From contig NZ_CP107905.1 in the NCBI RefSeq assembly GCF_036014015.1, positions 2,232,001 through 2,296,000 of the forward strand: 64,000 nucleotides of DNA, read 5' to 3'. The number at the start of each line of letters is the position of its first letter. Within the stretch, counting starts at the first letter, position 1. The stretch is from Streptomyces sp. NBC_00457 (GTDB taxonomy: Bacteria; Actinomycetota; Actinomycetes; Streptomycetales; Streptomycetaceae). The notes below the pieces were generated by a model. The model made no database searches. It saw only the letters and a list, made by a program, of their open reading frames with translations, and had not been told where the DNA came from. A program made the position numbers and the translations under genes. This document shows positions 41,289-49,585 of the stretch, piece by piece.

Positions 41289-43085
41289 ATGAGCACCAAG
41301 GTCTCCGACCACGTCCTCGCGCGCCTGCGCGAATGGGGTGTGGAGCACGTCTTCGGCTATCCAGGCGACGGCATCAACGGGCTGCTCGCCGCCTGGGGCC
41401 GCGCCGAGGACCGGCCCCGTTTCATCCAGTCCCGGCACGAGGAGATGTCCGCGTTCCAGGCGGTCGGCTACGCGAAGTTCAGCGGCCGGGTCGGCGTGTG
41501 CGCGGCCACCTCGGGCCCCGGCGCGATCCACCTCCTCAACGGCCTGTACGACGCCAAGCTCGACCACGTTCCGGTGCTGGCGATCGTCGGCCAGACGCAC
41601 CGCACGGCGATGGGCGGCTCGTATCAGCAGGAGGTGGACCTGCACACCCTGTTCAAGGACGTCGCCTCGGACTTCGTGGAGACGGTCACCGTCCCCGAGC
41701 AGCTGCCGAACGTACTGGACCGGGCGATCCGCACCGCGTACGCGCGCCGCTCCCCCACGGCGATCATCATCCCCGGCGATGTGCAGGAGCTCGACTACTC
41801 GCCGCCCACGCACGAGTTCAAGATGGTGCCCTCCAGCCTGGACCGCAGTTCCTGGACGGCGATCCCCTCCGAGGAGTCCCTCACGCGGGCCGCCGAGATC
41901 CTCAACTCCGGTGACAAGGTGGCGATCCTGGTCGGCCAGGGCGCGTCCGGCGCCCAGCGCGAGGTGGAGCGCATCGCCGAACTGCTCGGTGCCGGCGTGG
42001 CCAAGGCGCTGCTCGGCAAGGACGCGCTCAGCGATGAACTCCCGTATGTCACCGGTGCGATCGGGCTGCTGGGCACCCGACCCTCGTACGAGCTGATGCG
42101 GGACTGCGACACCCTGCTGACCATCGGGTCGTCCTTCCCGTACACGCAGTTCCTGCCGGACTTCGGCAAGGCGCGCGGTGTGCAGATCGACATCGATCCG
42201 CACATGGTCGGGATGCGCTATCCGTACGAGGTGAATCTCGTCGGCGACGCCAAGGCGACCCTTCAGCGGCTGATCCCGCTGCTGGGGACGGAGGAACGCG
42301 GGCGGGAGTGGTACGACACGGTGTGCGCGAACGTGACGCGCTGGCGGGACGTGATGGAGCGGCGGGCCGGGCTGTCGGCCGACCCGATCAACCCGGAGTA
42401 CGTGGCGCGGGCGCTGGACCCGCTGCTGCCGGACAACGCGATCATCAGCTCCGACTCGGGCTCGGCGGCCAACTGGTACGCGCGGCACATCACGATGCGG
42501 CCCGGGATGCGCTCCTCGCTGTCCGGCACGCTCGCGACGATGGGTTGCGGGGTGCCGTATGCGATCGGCGCGAAGTTCGCCCACCCGGACCGGCCCGCGA
42601 TCGCGCTGGTCGGGGACGGGGCGATGCAGATGAACGGGCTGGCGGAGCTGATCACGGCGGCGAAGTACGCCGACCGCTGGGAGGACAAGCGGCTGGTCGT
42701 CGGCGTCTGGAACAACCATGACCTCAACCAGGTCACCTGGGAGATGCGGGCCATGGAGGGAGCGCCGTCCTTCCTGCCCTCGCAGGAGATCCCGGATGTG
42801 CAGTACGCCGCGTTCGCCCGTTCCCTGGGCCTGACGGGTATCCGGGTGGAGAAGCCGGAGGACGTCGAGGCGGGCTGGCGGGCCGGGCTGGAGGCGGACG
42901 GGCCCGCGGTGATCGAGTTCCTGACCGACCCGGCCGTGCCGCCGATCCCGCCGCACGCCACCTGGGACCAGATGGAGGCGACGGCCGCGTCGATCCTGAA
43001 GGGCGACGCGGACCGGGGCTCGATGATCAAGCAGGGCTTCAAGGCGAAGGTGCAGGAATTCCTGCCCGGGCGGGACAAGAAGTAG
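41289..43085 (+). CDS. Thiamine-diphosphate-dependent pyruvate oxidase-like enzyme
   Basis: A 598-aa enzyme of the POX/acetolactate synthase family. Three domains are visible: the N-terminal Pyr domain with the catalytic Glu in QSRHEEMSAFQAVGYAKF (near residue 45), a central FAD/Rossmann-like domain (about 190-330), and the C-terminal TPP domain with GDGAMQMNGLAELITAAKY, which gives the GDG...NN metal motif (GDG near 440, NNHD near 476). The likely reaction is oxidative or non-oxidative decarboxylation of pyruvate. GGGAGG precedes the ATG. A SigB-type promoter upstream suggests stress or stationary-phase expression. It is divergent from the sigma factor gene. Confidence 0.9.
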   Translation: MSTKVSDHVLARLREWGVEHVFGYPGDGINGLLAAWGRAEDRPRFIQSRHEEMSAFQAVGYAKFSGRVGVCAATSGPGAIHLLNGLYDAKLDHVPVLAIVGQTHRTAMGGSYQQEVDLHTLFKDVASDFVETVTVPEQLPNVLDRAIRTAYARRSPTAIIIPGDVQELDYSPPTHEFKMVPSSLDRSSWTAIPSEESLTRAAEILNSGDKVAILVGQGASGAQREVERIAELLGAGVAKALLGKDALSDELPYVTGAIGLLGTRPSYELMRDCDTLLTIGSSFPYTQFLPDFGKARGVQIDIDPHMVGMRYPYEVNLVGDAKATLQRLIPLLGTEERGREWYDTVCANVTRWRDVMERRAGLSADPINPEYVARALDPLLPDNAIISSDSGSAANWYARHITMRPGMRSSLSGTLATMGCGVPYAIGAKFAHPDRPAIALVGDGAMQMNGLAELITAAKYADRWEDKRLVVGVWNNHDLNQVTWEMRAMEGAPSFLPSQEIPDVQYAAFARSLGLTGIRVEKPEDVEAGWRAGLEADGPAVIEFLTDPAVPPIPPHATWDQMEATAASILKGDADRGSMIKQGFKAKVQEFLPGRDKK

Positions 43086-43089
43086 CCGA

Positions 43090-43114
43090 GTGTCGCCCGC
43101 CGCTCTTCGGGTAC
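43090..43114 (+). promoter_or_regulatory. SigB-type promoter of the DUF2795 gene
   Basis: GTGT (43090-43093), N15, GGGTAC (43109-43114), a full match to GNNT-N14-16-GGGTAY, the consensus of SigB-family promoters in Streptomyces. It is 35 bp before the start codon at 43149. Confidence 0.7.
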
Positions 43115-43148
43115 GCGGAGCCTCACCCCCGAAGATCTGGAGGGAGTC

Positions 43149-43523
43149 ATGCAGCGAGGCAGTGACCGGCTGAGCGTCCATCGTGACGACGAGATGAAGC
43201 ATGAACTGCAGGGTCTGCTGAGGTCGGGGCACCCCACGAGGACCGAGGAGTGGCACGACCCCGAGCCGACCGCCGAGGACGACCCGGAGGTCGCGGGCGG
43301 GCCGGTGACGCCGGGGCGCACCCGGGCCTCCCTGGCCGCGGTCCGGCTGGAGCTGGCCAAGGTGCTCGGCCGTGGCGCCTTCCCGGCGAGCCCGCGCGAA
43401 CTGGCCGGCGAGCTGCGCCGGCGGTACGCGCCGGACGCCCTCGCCGAGGCCGTGGAACGGCTGCCGCGTTCGGCGCGCTACACCAACGTCCAGGAACTCG
43501 CCGAGGCCCTTACCGGGAGCTGA
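43149..43523 (+). CDS. DUF2795 family protein
   Basis: A 124-aa soluble protein. The first 60 residues are charged and poorly ordered. The C-terminal half (about 68-120) has the DUF2795 pattern: FPASPRELAGELRRRYAPDALAEAVERLPRSARYTNVQELAEAL. The function is unknown; such genes are often in stress loci. GGAGGGA precedes the ATG, and the promoter upstream matches the SigB class exactly. Confidence 0.82.
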   Translation: MQRGSDRLSVHRDDEMKHELQGLLRSGHPTRTEEWHDPEPTAEDDPEVAGGPVTPGRTRASLAAVRLELAKVLGRGAFPASPRELAGELRRRYAPDALAEAVERLPRSARYTNVQELAEALTGS

Positions 43524-43536
43524 GCGGCAGGAGTAC

Positions 43537-43561
43537 GCATAGCCACCCCGGCCCGGGGTAC
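43537..43561 (+). promoter_or_regulatory. SigB-type promoter of the CBS gene cluster
   Basis: GCAT (43537-43540), N15, GGGTAC (43556-43561), again a full match to GNNT-N15-GGGTAY and with the same spacing as at 43090. It lies 67 bp upstream of the GTG at 43629 and could drive three genes to 45265. Confidence 0.65.
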
Positions 43562-43628
43562 TGCGGACGGCGCCATACGGCCCGGTCGCGGTGTCGCCGT
43601 CGGCCGGGGGACGGAGGAAAGGGCCACA

Positions 43629-44063
43629 GTGATGGCTGAGTTCGTGAGGGACGTCATGACGCCGGGCGTGGTCGCGGTCCGCCCGGACGCCTCGCTCGTC
43701 GAGGCGGCGCAGCTGATGCGCGCACAGGACATCGGCGATGTGGTGGTGGCCGACGGTTCGCGGGTCGTCGGGATGCTCACCGACCGTGACATCGCGGTGC
43801 GCGCCGTCGCGGAGGGCGCCGATCCGCTGACGGTGAGCGCACAGACCGTGTGCACTCCCGATCCGGTCATGGTCGCGCCCGACGACCCGGTGTCCGACGC
43901 GATCACCCTGATGCGCGAGCACGCGGTGCGCCGGCTGCCGGTCGTGGAGAGCGGCCTGCCGGTCGGCATCGTCACCCTCGGCGACCTGGCCGAGGAGGAG
44001 GACCCCGATTCGGCGCTGGCCGACATCAGCCGGGCCGCACCCGACCGTGAGGTATCCGGGTGA
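43629..44063 (+). CDS. CBS-domain pair protein
   Basis: A 144-aa protein made of two CBS motifs that fold as one Bateman module: VRDVMTPGVVAVRPDASLVEAAQLM with GMLTDRDIAVRAV, then VCTPDPVMVAPDDPVSDAITLM with GIVTLGDLAEE. Such modules bind adenine nucleotides, and stand-alone pairs in Streptomyces are part of stress or dormancy regulons. GGAGGAAAGG favours GTG 43629; ATG 43632 is the alternative. The stop overlaps the next start (GTGA). Confidence 0.9.
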   Translation: MMAEFVRDVMTPGVVAVRPDASLVEAAQLMRAQDIGDVVVADGSRVVGMLTDRDIAVRAVAEGADPLTVSAQTVCTPDPVMVAPDDPVSDAITLMREHAVRRLPVVESGLPVGIVTLGDLAEEEDPDSALADISRAAPDREVSG

Positions 44064-44716
44064 GCCGGGACCAGGCCGCCGAGATCCGAGCCACCGGCGT
44101 CTCCGTGGACGTCGGTGATGTCACCATCCGCTATCTGCTGTACGGACTCCTGCCGGGCTGGTTCGTGCCCGGTCTCGCCGACTGGGTGATGCACCGGCGC
44201 ACCCGCATCGAGGACACCGCCGGTACCAAGGAGTCACTGATCCACTCCCTGATGATGGCCGAGGTCGGCATCCCCATCGCGCTGACCCTGCGCTACGAGG
44301 TCAACCCGCTGCTGCTGACCGTGCAGTCCGCCGGGGCCGCGGTGCACGAGGCGACCGCCCTGTGGGACGTACGCACGGCCGTACGCAGCGACCGCGAGGT
44401 CAAGCCGCTGGAGCAGCACATCCACAGCTTCCTGGAGTCGCTGCCGTTCGGTGCGCTGGCGTCGATGATGTGTCTGCACGCCGACCAGGTGAAGGCACTG
44501 CTGCGCGGCGGTCGCGGCGATCCGGACGCATGGCGTCTGGTGCGGCGCCGACGGCCGCTGTCCCGCACCTATCTCGCGGGGATCGCCGCCGCCATCGGCA
44601 CCTGTGTGGTGCTGCCGTACGCCGAGGAACTGCTGCGCTGCCGACGCGCGGCCCGACGGAAAACGAAACGCGCCAGGAGTGACGAGGCCCACTGGCGTGC
44701 CGAGAAAGGACGGTGA
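44060..44716 (+). CDS. Conserved membrane protein of unknown function
   Basis: A 218-aa protein with three or four hydrophobic segments: LLYGLLPGWFVPGLADWV near 25-45, LMMAEVGIPIALTL near 65-80, a central one near 90-105, and LAGIAAAIGTCVVLPYAEELL near 170-190. It has a basic C-terminus. Conserved-looking polar residues are in RRTRIEDTAGTKESLIH and VKPLEQHIHSFLESLPF. I do not recognise the family. The GTGA overlap with the CBS gene and the 6-bp gap to the DJ-1/PfpI gene make it part of one operon. Confidence 0.8.
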   Translation: MSRDQAAEIRATGVSVDVGDVTIRYLLYGLLPGWFVPGLADWVMHRRTRIEDTAGTKESLIHSLMMAEVGIPIALTLRYEVNPLLLTVQSAGAAVHEATALWDVRTAVRSDREVKPLEQHIHSFLESLPFGALASMMCLHADQVKALLRGGRGDPDAWRLVRRRRPLSRTYLAGIAAAIGTCVVLPYAEELLRCRRAARRKTKRARSDEAHWRAEKGR

Positions 44717-44722
44717 AGGACG

Positions 44723-45265
44723 ATGCGCATCGCGTTTCTGACGGCGCCCGAGGGCGTCGAGCAGATCGAACTGGCCGACCCGTGGCGGGCGGCGGTCGAG
44801 GCGGGGCACGAGCCGGTGCTGGTGTCGACGAAGCCCGGTCAGGTGCAGGCCTTCGACCACCTCGACAAGGCGGACACCTTCGCCGTGGACGAGGTGGTCG
44901 GCGAGGTGCCGGCCGAGTCGTTCGGCGCTCTGGTGCTGCCCGGCGGCGTGGCCAATCCGGACTTCCTGCGGATGGACGAGCGCGCGGTGATGTTCGTCCA
45001 GGCGTTCTTCGAGCGAGGAAAGCCGGTCGCCGCGATCTGCCATGCCCCGTGGACGCTGGTCGAGGCGGATGTCGTACGCGGCCGGACGCTCACCTCGTGG
45101 CCCAGCCTTCAGACGGACATCCGCAACGCGGGCGGCACCTGGGTCGACGAGCAGGTGCACATCGACGACCAGGGCCCGAACCCGCTGATCACCAGCCGTA
45201 AGCCGGACGACCTGAAGGCGTTCTGCGAGGCCTTCCTGGAGGTGTTCGCCCGGCAGACGGTCTGA
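44723..45265 (+). CDS. DJ-1/PfpI-family protein
   Basis: A 180-aa class I glutamine-amidotransferase-like protein. The nucleophile elbow is AICHAPW (Cys near residue 105, His next to it), with the conserved Glu in FLTAPEGVEQIEL near residue 17 and LVLPGGVANPDFLR. The CHAPW type is close to PfpI/YhbO proteins that protect against glyoxal, heat or oxidative stress. Reported activities of this family (protease, deglycase, chaperone) cannot be told apart from sequence. GAAAGGACGGTGAAGG precedes the ATG. It is the last gene of the CBS operon. Confidence 0.9.
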   Translation: MRIAFLTAPEGVEQIELADPWRAAVEAGHEPVLVSTKPGQVQAFDHLDKADTFAVDEVVGEVPAESFGALVLPGGVANPDFLRMDERAVMFVQAFFERGKPVAAICHAPWTLVEADVVRGRTLTSWPSLQTDIRNAGGTWVDEQVHIDDQGPNPLITSRKPDDLKAFCEAFLEVFARQTV

Positions 45266-45280
45266 CTGACCTGCACGGGG

Positions 45281-45514
45281 CTACGAATCCGCGCAGCCCC
45301 GTTCCCGGGCCCCTTCGCGTGTGCGGCCCGCGGCCACCGGACGCCGCGGGTTGCGGCGCAGATACTCGCCCTCCAGCTGCGCCATCCGGTCGTTGTGGGC
45401 GCGCAGCGCGTCGTTCGAGCCGTGCAGCAGCGTGTCGTGGCGTGTGCGGTGGATGGTCTCCAGCTCCTTCATGAGCTGCTGATCGTCCAGCCGGTCCGGG
45501 TCGACTCCGGTCAT
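45281..45514 (-). CDS. DUF6158-like small protein
   Basis: A 77-aa charged helical protein starting MTGVDPDRLDDQQL, then LMKELETIHRTRHDTLLHG and LEGEYLRRNP, with the terminal AGRTREGAR typical of a small actinobacterial family (I believe DUF6158). An upstream in-frame ATG at 45544 would add 10 charged residues, but GCGGGG before 45514 and the family-like N-terminus favour the shorter form. Function unknown; its setting suggests a stress gene. Confidence 0.72.
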   Translation of the reverse strand: MTGVDPDRLDDQQLMKELETIHRTRHDTLLHGSNDALRAHNDRMAQLEGEYLRRNPRRPVAAGRTREGARERGCADS

Positions 45515-45553
45515 GGTGGTGCCCCGCTCGTCGTGGTCGTCCATACGGTTCGA

Positions 45554-45559
45554 GTACCC
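45554..45559 (-). promoter_or_regulatory. SigB-type -10 element
   Basis: On the minus strand GGGTAC, 40 bp before the start at 45514. A matching GNNT at 14-16 bp upstream is not present, so only the -10 half supports this promoter. Confidence 0.35.
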
Positions 45560-45603
45560 GCCGGATCTCGCTTTCCGCATCCACTGTACGAACACTCCAC
45601 GGG

Positions 45604-47223
45604 TCAGCGCGCCCGTTCCACCCGCCGTTCGTCCCACACCGGCTCCGCCGTCTCGCGGACCCGGCCGTCGCTGCCGAAGACCAGGTAGCGGTCGAAGGAG
45701 CGCGCGAACCAGCGGTCGTGGGTGACCGCGAGGACCGTGCCGTCGAAGGCTTCCAAGCCCTCCTGGAGTGCCTCGGCGGACTCCAGGTCGAGGTTGTCGG
45801 TCGGCTCGTCGAGCAGCAGGGCCGTCACGCCTTCCAGTTCCAGCAGGAGGATCTGGAAGCGGGCCTGCTGGCCGCCGGAGAGCCGGTCGAAGCTCTGCTC
45901 GGCCTGGTTCGTCAGCTCGTAGCGGCGCAGCCGGGACATGGCGGCGCCGCGGTCCTGGGAGTGCTCGGTCCACAGGATGTCGAGCAGCTTGCGCCCGGTC
46001 AGCTCGGGGTGCGCGTGTGTCTGGGCGAAGTGGCCGGGGACGACCCTCGCACCGAGCTTCCACTCCCCCGTGTGCGCGACGGTCTCCCCGGCCAGCAGCC
46101 GCAGGAAGTGCGACTTGCCGGAGCCGTTGGAGCCGAGGACGGCGACCCGTTCGCCGTAGAAGACCTCCAGGTCGAAGGGTTTCATCAGGCCGGACAGCTC
46201 AAGTTGCTTGCAGGTGACGGCCCTTACGCCGGTACGGCCGCCGTGCAGGCGCATCGTGATGTCCTGCTCGCGGGGCGGCTCCTGTGGTGGGCCGGCCTCC
46301 TCGAACTTGCGCAGTCGGGTCTGCGCGGCCTGATAACGGGAGGCCAGCCCGTCGTTGTACGCGGCCTTGTTCCTGAGCGTGTAGACGAGCTGCTTCAGCT
46401 GGACGTGCTTCTCGTCCCAGCGCCTGCGCAACTCCTCGAAGCGCGCGAAGCGTTCACGCCGCGCCTCGTGGTACGTCGCGAAACCGCCACCGTGCACCCA
46501 CGCGTCCGCGCCCGCCGGTCCCGGATCCACGCTCACGATCTTCTCGGCGGCGCGGGCGAGGAGTTCCCGGTCGTGGGAGACGAAGAGGACGGTCTTGCGG
46601 GTCTCCTTCAGCCGCTCCTCCAGCCAGCGCTTGCCGGGCACGTCGAGGTAGTTGTCGGGCTCGTCGAGCAGCAGCACCTCGTCCGTGCCGCGCAGCAGCG
46701 CCTCCAGCACCAGCCGCTTCTGCTCGCCGCCGGACAGTGTGCGCACCTCACGGAACTGCGCCTTGTCGTACGGCACGCCCAGCGCGGCCGTGGTGCACAT
46801 GTCCCACAGCGTCTCGGCCTCGTACCCGTGGGCCTCGGCCCAGTCGGAGAGGGCCTGCGCGTACTGCATCTGCGCGGCCTCGTCGTCGACGGTCATGATC
46901 GCGTGCTCGGCCCTGTCGACGGCCTTCGCCGCCGCCTGGATACGGGGCGACGCGACCGACACCAGCAGATCCCGTACGGTCGTCTCGTCCCGTACGGAGC
47001 CCACGAACTGGCGCATCACGCCGAGGCCGCCGCTCACGGTGACCGTGCCGCCGTGCGGCTTCAGCTCGCCGGAGATCAGCCGCAGCAGTGTCGTCTTGCC
47101 CGCGCCGTTCGGGCCGACCAGGGCCACGACGGCGCCTTCGCCGACCCGGAAGGACACATCGCCGAGCAGCGCCCTCCCGTCGGGGAGGTAGTACTCGAGA
47201 TGTGCGGCTTCCAGGTGTCCCAT
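45604..47223 (-). CDS. ABC-F family ATPase
   Basis: A 539-aa protein with two fused ABC cassettes and no membrane part, so a ribosome-acting ABC-F protein rather than a transporter. First cassette: GPNGAGKTT near residue 37, LSGGEQKR and VLLLDEPDNYLD. Second cassette: GSNGSGKSH near residue 350, LSGGQQAR and LLLDEPTDNLD. The inter-cassette linker (about 230-320) is rich in basic residues and Arg/Lys helices, as in ABC-F proteins. Some members give resistance to ribosome-targeting antibiotics, but this cannot be assigned here. ATG 47223. Monocistronic. Confidence 0.93.
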   Translation of the reverse strand: MGHLEAAHLEYYLPDGRALLGDVSFRVGEGAVVALVGPNGAGKTTLLRLISGELKPHGGTVTVSGGLGVMRQFVGSVRDETTVRDLLVSVASPRIQAAAKAVDRAEHAIMTVDDEAAQMQYAQALSDWAEAHGYEAETLWDMCTTAALGVPYDKAQFREVRTLSGGEQKRLVLEALLRGTDEVLLLDEPDNYLDVPGKRWLEERLKETRKTVLFVSHDRELLARAAEKIVSVDPGPAGADAWVHGGGFATYHEARRERFARFEELRRRWDEKHVQLKQLVYTLRNKAAYNDGLASRYQAAQTRLRKFEEAGPPQEPPREQDITMRLHGGRTGVRAVTCKQLELSGLMKPFDLEVFYGERVAVLGSNGSGKSHFLRLLAGETVAHTGEWKLGARVVPGHFAQTHAHPELTGRKLLDILWTEHSQDRGAAMSRLRRYELTNQAEQSFDRLSGGQQARFQILLLELEGVTALLLDEPTDNLDLESAEALQEGLEAFDGTVLAVTHDRWFARSFDRYLVFGSDGRVRETAEPVWDERRVERAR

Positions 47224-47287
47224 GAGGACGCATTCTGCGGGCCGCGGAGGAGTCCGGGCAAACGCTTATCGGACAGTGCCCGGCCGC

Positions 47288-47941
47288 CTACAGGGGCTGA
47301 CCGGTCGGGCCGCTCTCCGTGCCGGGTCCGGTGGCCTCCACGACGGCGCCCGCCCACGACAGCGCCTTCCAGCCGTCGGCCGGGGAGCCCTCCAGGACGA
47401 CCACGCCGGTGTTGTCGAGCGGGTGGGCGGCGGCGAAGGGGATGTCGACGTTGTCCGCGCGGGCCGCGGTCCACATGCGGATCGCCGCGCCGTGGCTGAC
47501 CATGGCGACGGTCCCGACCCCGCTGTCCGCGGCCTCGGCGACCACGGCGTCGAACCGGGCCAGCGCCTCGGTGCCGCTCTCGCCGCCCGGCATCCGCAGC
47601 TCCACGTCGCCCGCGGCCCAGGCGAACACGGTCTCCATGTAGGTGCGGCCGTGCTCACCGTCGCCGGGCAGCATCTCCAGGTCGCCGGCCGTCAGCTCCC
47701 GGATGCCGTCGCGGACGATCATGTCGAGGCCGCGGGCGGCGGCGAGCGGGGCGGCGGTGAGCCGGGTGCGGATCAGGGTGGAGATGTACAGGGCCTCGAT
47801 GTCCTCGTCGGCGAGTGCCTCGGGCAGCAGGGCCGCCTGCCGCTCGCCGAGCGCGGTCAGCCCCGCGCCGGGAACGGCCGTGTCCAGCAGAGTGTCCACG
47901 TTCGACGGGGTCTGGCCGTGGCGTATGAGGAGCAGGCGCAT
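47288..47941 (-). CDS. Histidine phosphatase family protein
   Basis: A 217-aa phosphatase of the phosphoglycerate-mutase-like fold. The catalytic RHG is in LLLIRHGQTPSN (residues 7-9), ISTLIRTRLTA carries the conserved Arg near residue 60, IRELTAGDLEML the Glu near residue 85 and MVSHGAAIR the second His near residue 151. Substrates range from sugar phosphates to nucleotides in the family and are not predictable here. It is divergent from the PAP2-DAGK gene with 72 bp between the starts. Confidence 0.9.
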   Translation of the reverse strand: MRLLLIRHGQTPSNVDTLLDTAVPGAGLTALGERQAALLPEALADEDIEALYISTLIRTRLTAAPLAAARGLDMIVRDGIRELTAGDLEMLPGDGEHGRTYMETVFAWAAGDVELRMPGGESGTEALARFDAVVAEAADSGVGTVAMVSHGAAIRMWTAARADNVDIPFAAAHPLDNTGVVVLEGSPADGWKALSWAGAVVEATGPGTESGPTGQPL

Positions 47942-48013
47942 GTACGGGGTCCTCCGGGTGTCGTTCGCGTCCCGCCGCACAAGAAACGGGCACTTCAGGG
48001 TACCCGTCACGCC

Positions 48014-49510
48014 ATGAGCCCAGACGTCGATCTCACCGTCCCGAAACCCGGCCACCATGTGCTGCGTGACTGGCTGCTCGCGCTGGACAACCGACTGTTC
48101 GAGTTCGCGGCCGAGCGCCACTGGCCCGGCGCCGAGCGTGTGCTGCCGAAGCTGAGCCGGAGCGCGAACCACGGTGTGCTGTGGTTCGCCACGGCGGCCG
48201 TCATCGCGGCGAGCCGGACGCCTCGGGGCCGCCGTGCCGCGGCCCGCGGTGTCGCCTCCCTGAGCCTGGCCTCGGCCACCATCAACACGCTCGGCAAGCG
48301 CAGTGTGCGCCGCCCGCGCCCCGTCCTCGACCCGGTGCCGCTGGTCCGGCAACTGAAGCGGCAGCCGATCACCACCTCGTTCCCGTCCGGTCACTCCGCG
48401 TCCGCGGCGGCCTTCGCGACCGGTGTCGCCCTGGAGTCCCCCGCCTGGGGCGCGGCGGTGGCACCGGTCGCCTGGTCGGTCGCCCTGTCCCGCGTCTACA
48501 CCGGCGTCCACTTCCCGAGCGATGTGTTCGCCGGCGCCGCCCTGGGCGTGGGTGCCGCGTACGCCGTACAGGGCCTGGTACCGACCCGCCCCCCGGGCAC
48601 GCCGGCCCGGCCCCGTGCGGACGTTCCCGCCCTGCCGGACGGCGCGGGCCTGGTCGTCGTGGCCAACACGGCCGCGGGCACCGCCGAGCGCGTGCACGCG
48701 CTGGCCCAGGTGCTGCCGCAGGCGGAGATCGTGCAGTGCTCCGCGACGGAGGTCCACGACGAGTTGGCAAAGGCGGCGGCCCGCGCCCGGGTGCTCGGTG
48801 TGTGCGGCGGAGACGGCACGGTGAACACCGCCGCCGGGATCGCGATGCGCCACGGCCTGCCGCTGGCGGTGCTGCCCGGCGGCACGCTGAACCACTTCGC
48901 CCACGACCTGGGCGTGGAGGATGTCCGCGATCTGAGCCGGGCCGTCCGCGGCGGCGAGGCCGTGCGGGTGGACGTGGGCCGGTTCGCCTGCGGCGAGCGC
49001 GACGGCATCTTCCTCAACACCTGCAGCCTGGGCGTCTACCCGGAGCTGGTGCGCGAGCGGGACCGCTGGTCGCACCGGATCGGCGACTGGCCGGCGGGCG
49101 TGCTCGCGGCACTGCGGGTGCTGAACGCCGACCGCCATCCGCTGGAGGCCGAACTCGGCGGCCGGGCACGCCCGTTGTGGCTGCTGTTCGTCGGGAACGG
49201 CACCTACCACCGGATGGGCCTGGTGCCCGGCCGGCGTGCGGATCTGGCGGACGGGCGGTTCGACGTACGGGTGGTGCACGGCGGCCGCAAACCGGCGCTG
49301 CGGCTGCTCGCGGCGGCCTTCGCGGGCCCGCTCACCCGCTCCCCGGCCCACGCGGCGGTCCAGGTGAGCCGGCTGCGGGTGGCCGGCGTCGCGCCGGGAA
49401 CCCTGCTCGCCCACGACGGCGAAGTCACGGAGGTGTCGGGCGAGGTGACGGTGGAGAAGCTGCCGGAGGCGCTCACGGTGTACCGCCCACTGAACGGGAA
49501 GTCCGTATAG
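48014..49510 (+). CDS. PAP2 phosphatase / diacylglycerol kinase fusion
   Basis: A 498-aa bifunctional membrane protein. The N-terminal PAP2 domain (about 30-190) has the three phosphatase motifs: KRSVRRPRP near 98, PSGHSASAAAF near 121, and SRVYTGVHFPSDVFAG with the catalytic His near 165. The C-terminal diacylglycerol/sphingosine kinase catalytic domain (about 210-495) has GVCGGDGTVNTAAG near 265 and LPGGTLNHFAHDLG near 285. It may interconvert phosphatidic acid and diacylglycerol or act on another lipid. The fusion is known in actinomycetes. ATG 48014 has no strong ribosome site. Confidence 0.93.
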   Translation: MSPDVDLTVPKPGHHVLRDWLLALDNRLFEFAAERHWPGAERVLPKLSRSANHGVLWFATAAVIAASRTPRGRRAAARGVASLSLASATINTLGKRSVRRPRPVLDPVPLVRQLKRQPITTSFPSGHSASAAAFATGVALESPAWGAAVAPVAWSVALSRVYTGVHFPSDVFAGAALGVGAAYAVQGLVPTRPPGTPARPRADVPALPDGAGLVVVANTAAGTAERVHALAQVLPQAEIVQCSATEVHDELAKAAARARVLGVCGGDGTVNTAAGIAMRHGLPLAVLPGGTLNHFAHDLGVEDVRDLSRAVRGGEAVRVDVGRFACGERDGIFLNTCSLGVYPELVRERDRWSHRIGDWPAGVLAALRVLNADRHPLEAELGGRARPLWLLFVGNGTYHRMGLVPGRRADLADGRFDVRVVHGGRKPALRLLAAAFAGPLTRSPAHAAVQVSRLRVAGVAPGTLLAHDGEVTEVSGEVTVEKLPEALTVYRPLNGKSV

Positions 49511-49550
49511 GTAGGAGCGCCGTCCACATAGTAAAACGCTGGTCTCAACA

Positions 49551-49585
49551 TTCGACATGCCGACGTACGGTGTCGGCATGTCGAA
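49551..49585. promoter_or_regulatory. Perfect inverted repeat over a methyltransferase start
   Basis: TTCGACATGCCGAC (49551-49564), 7-bp spacer, GTCGGCATGTCGAA (49572-49585). Two perfect 14-bp arms, each containing an ATG of the same frame (49557 and 49578). The right-arm ATG is the likely start. It could be an operator for an unlinked regulator or, in mRNA beginning upstream, a start-codon hairpin. Confidence 0.75.

Noticed and set aside
41031..43922. 963-codon minus-strand frame
   Set aside because: Antisense shadow over the TPP enzyme, DUF2795 and CBS genes; no motifs.
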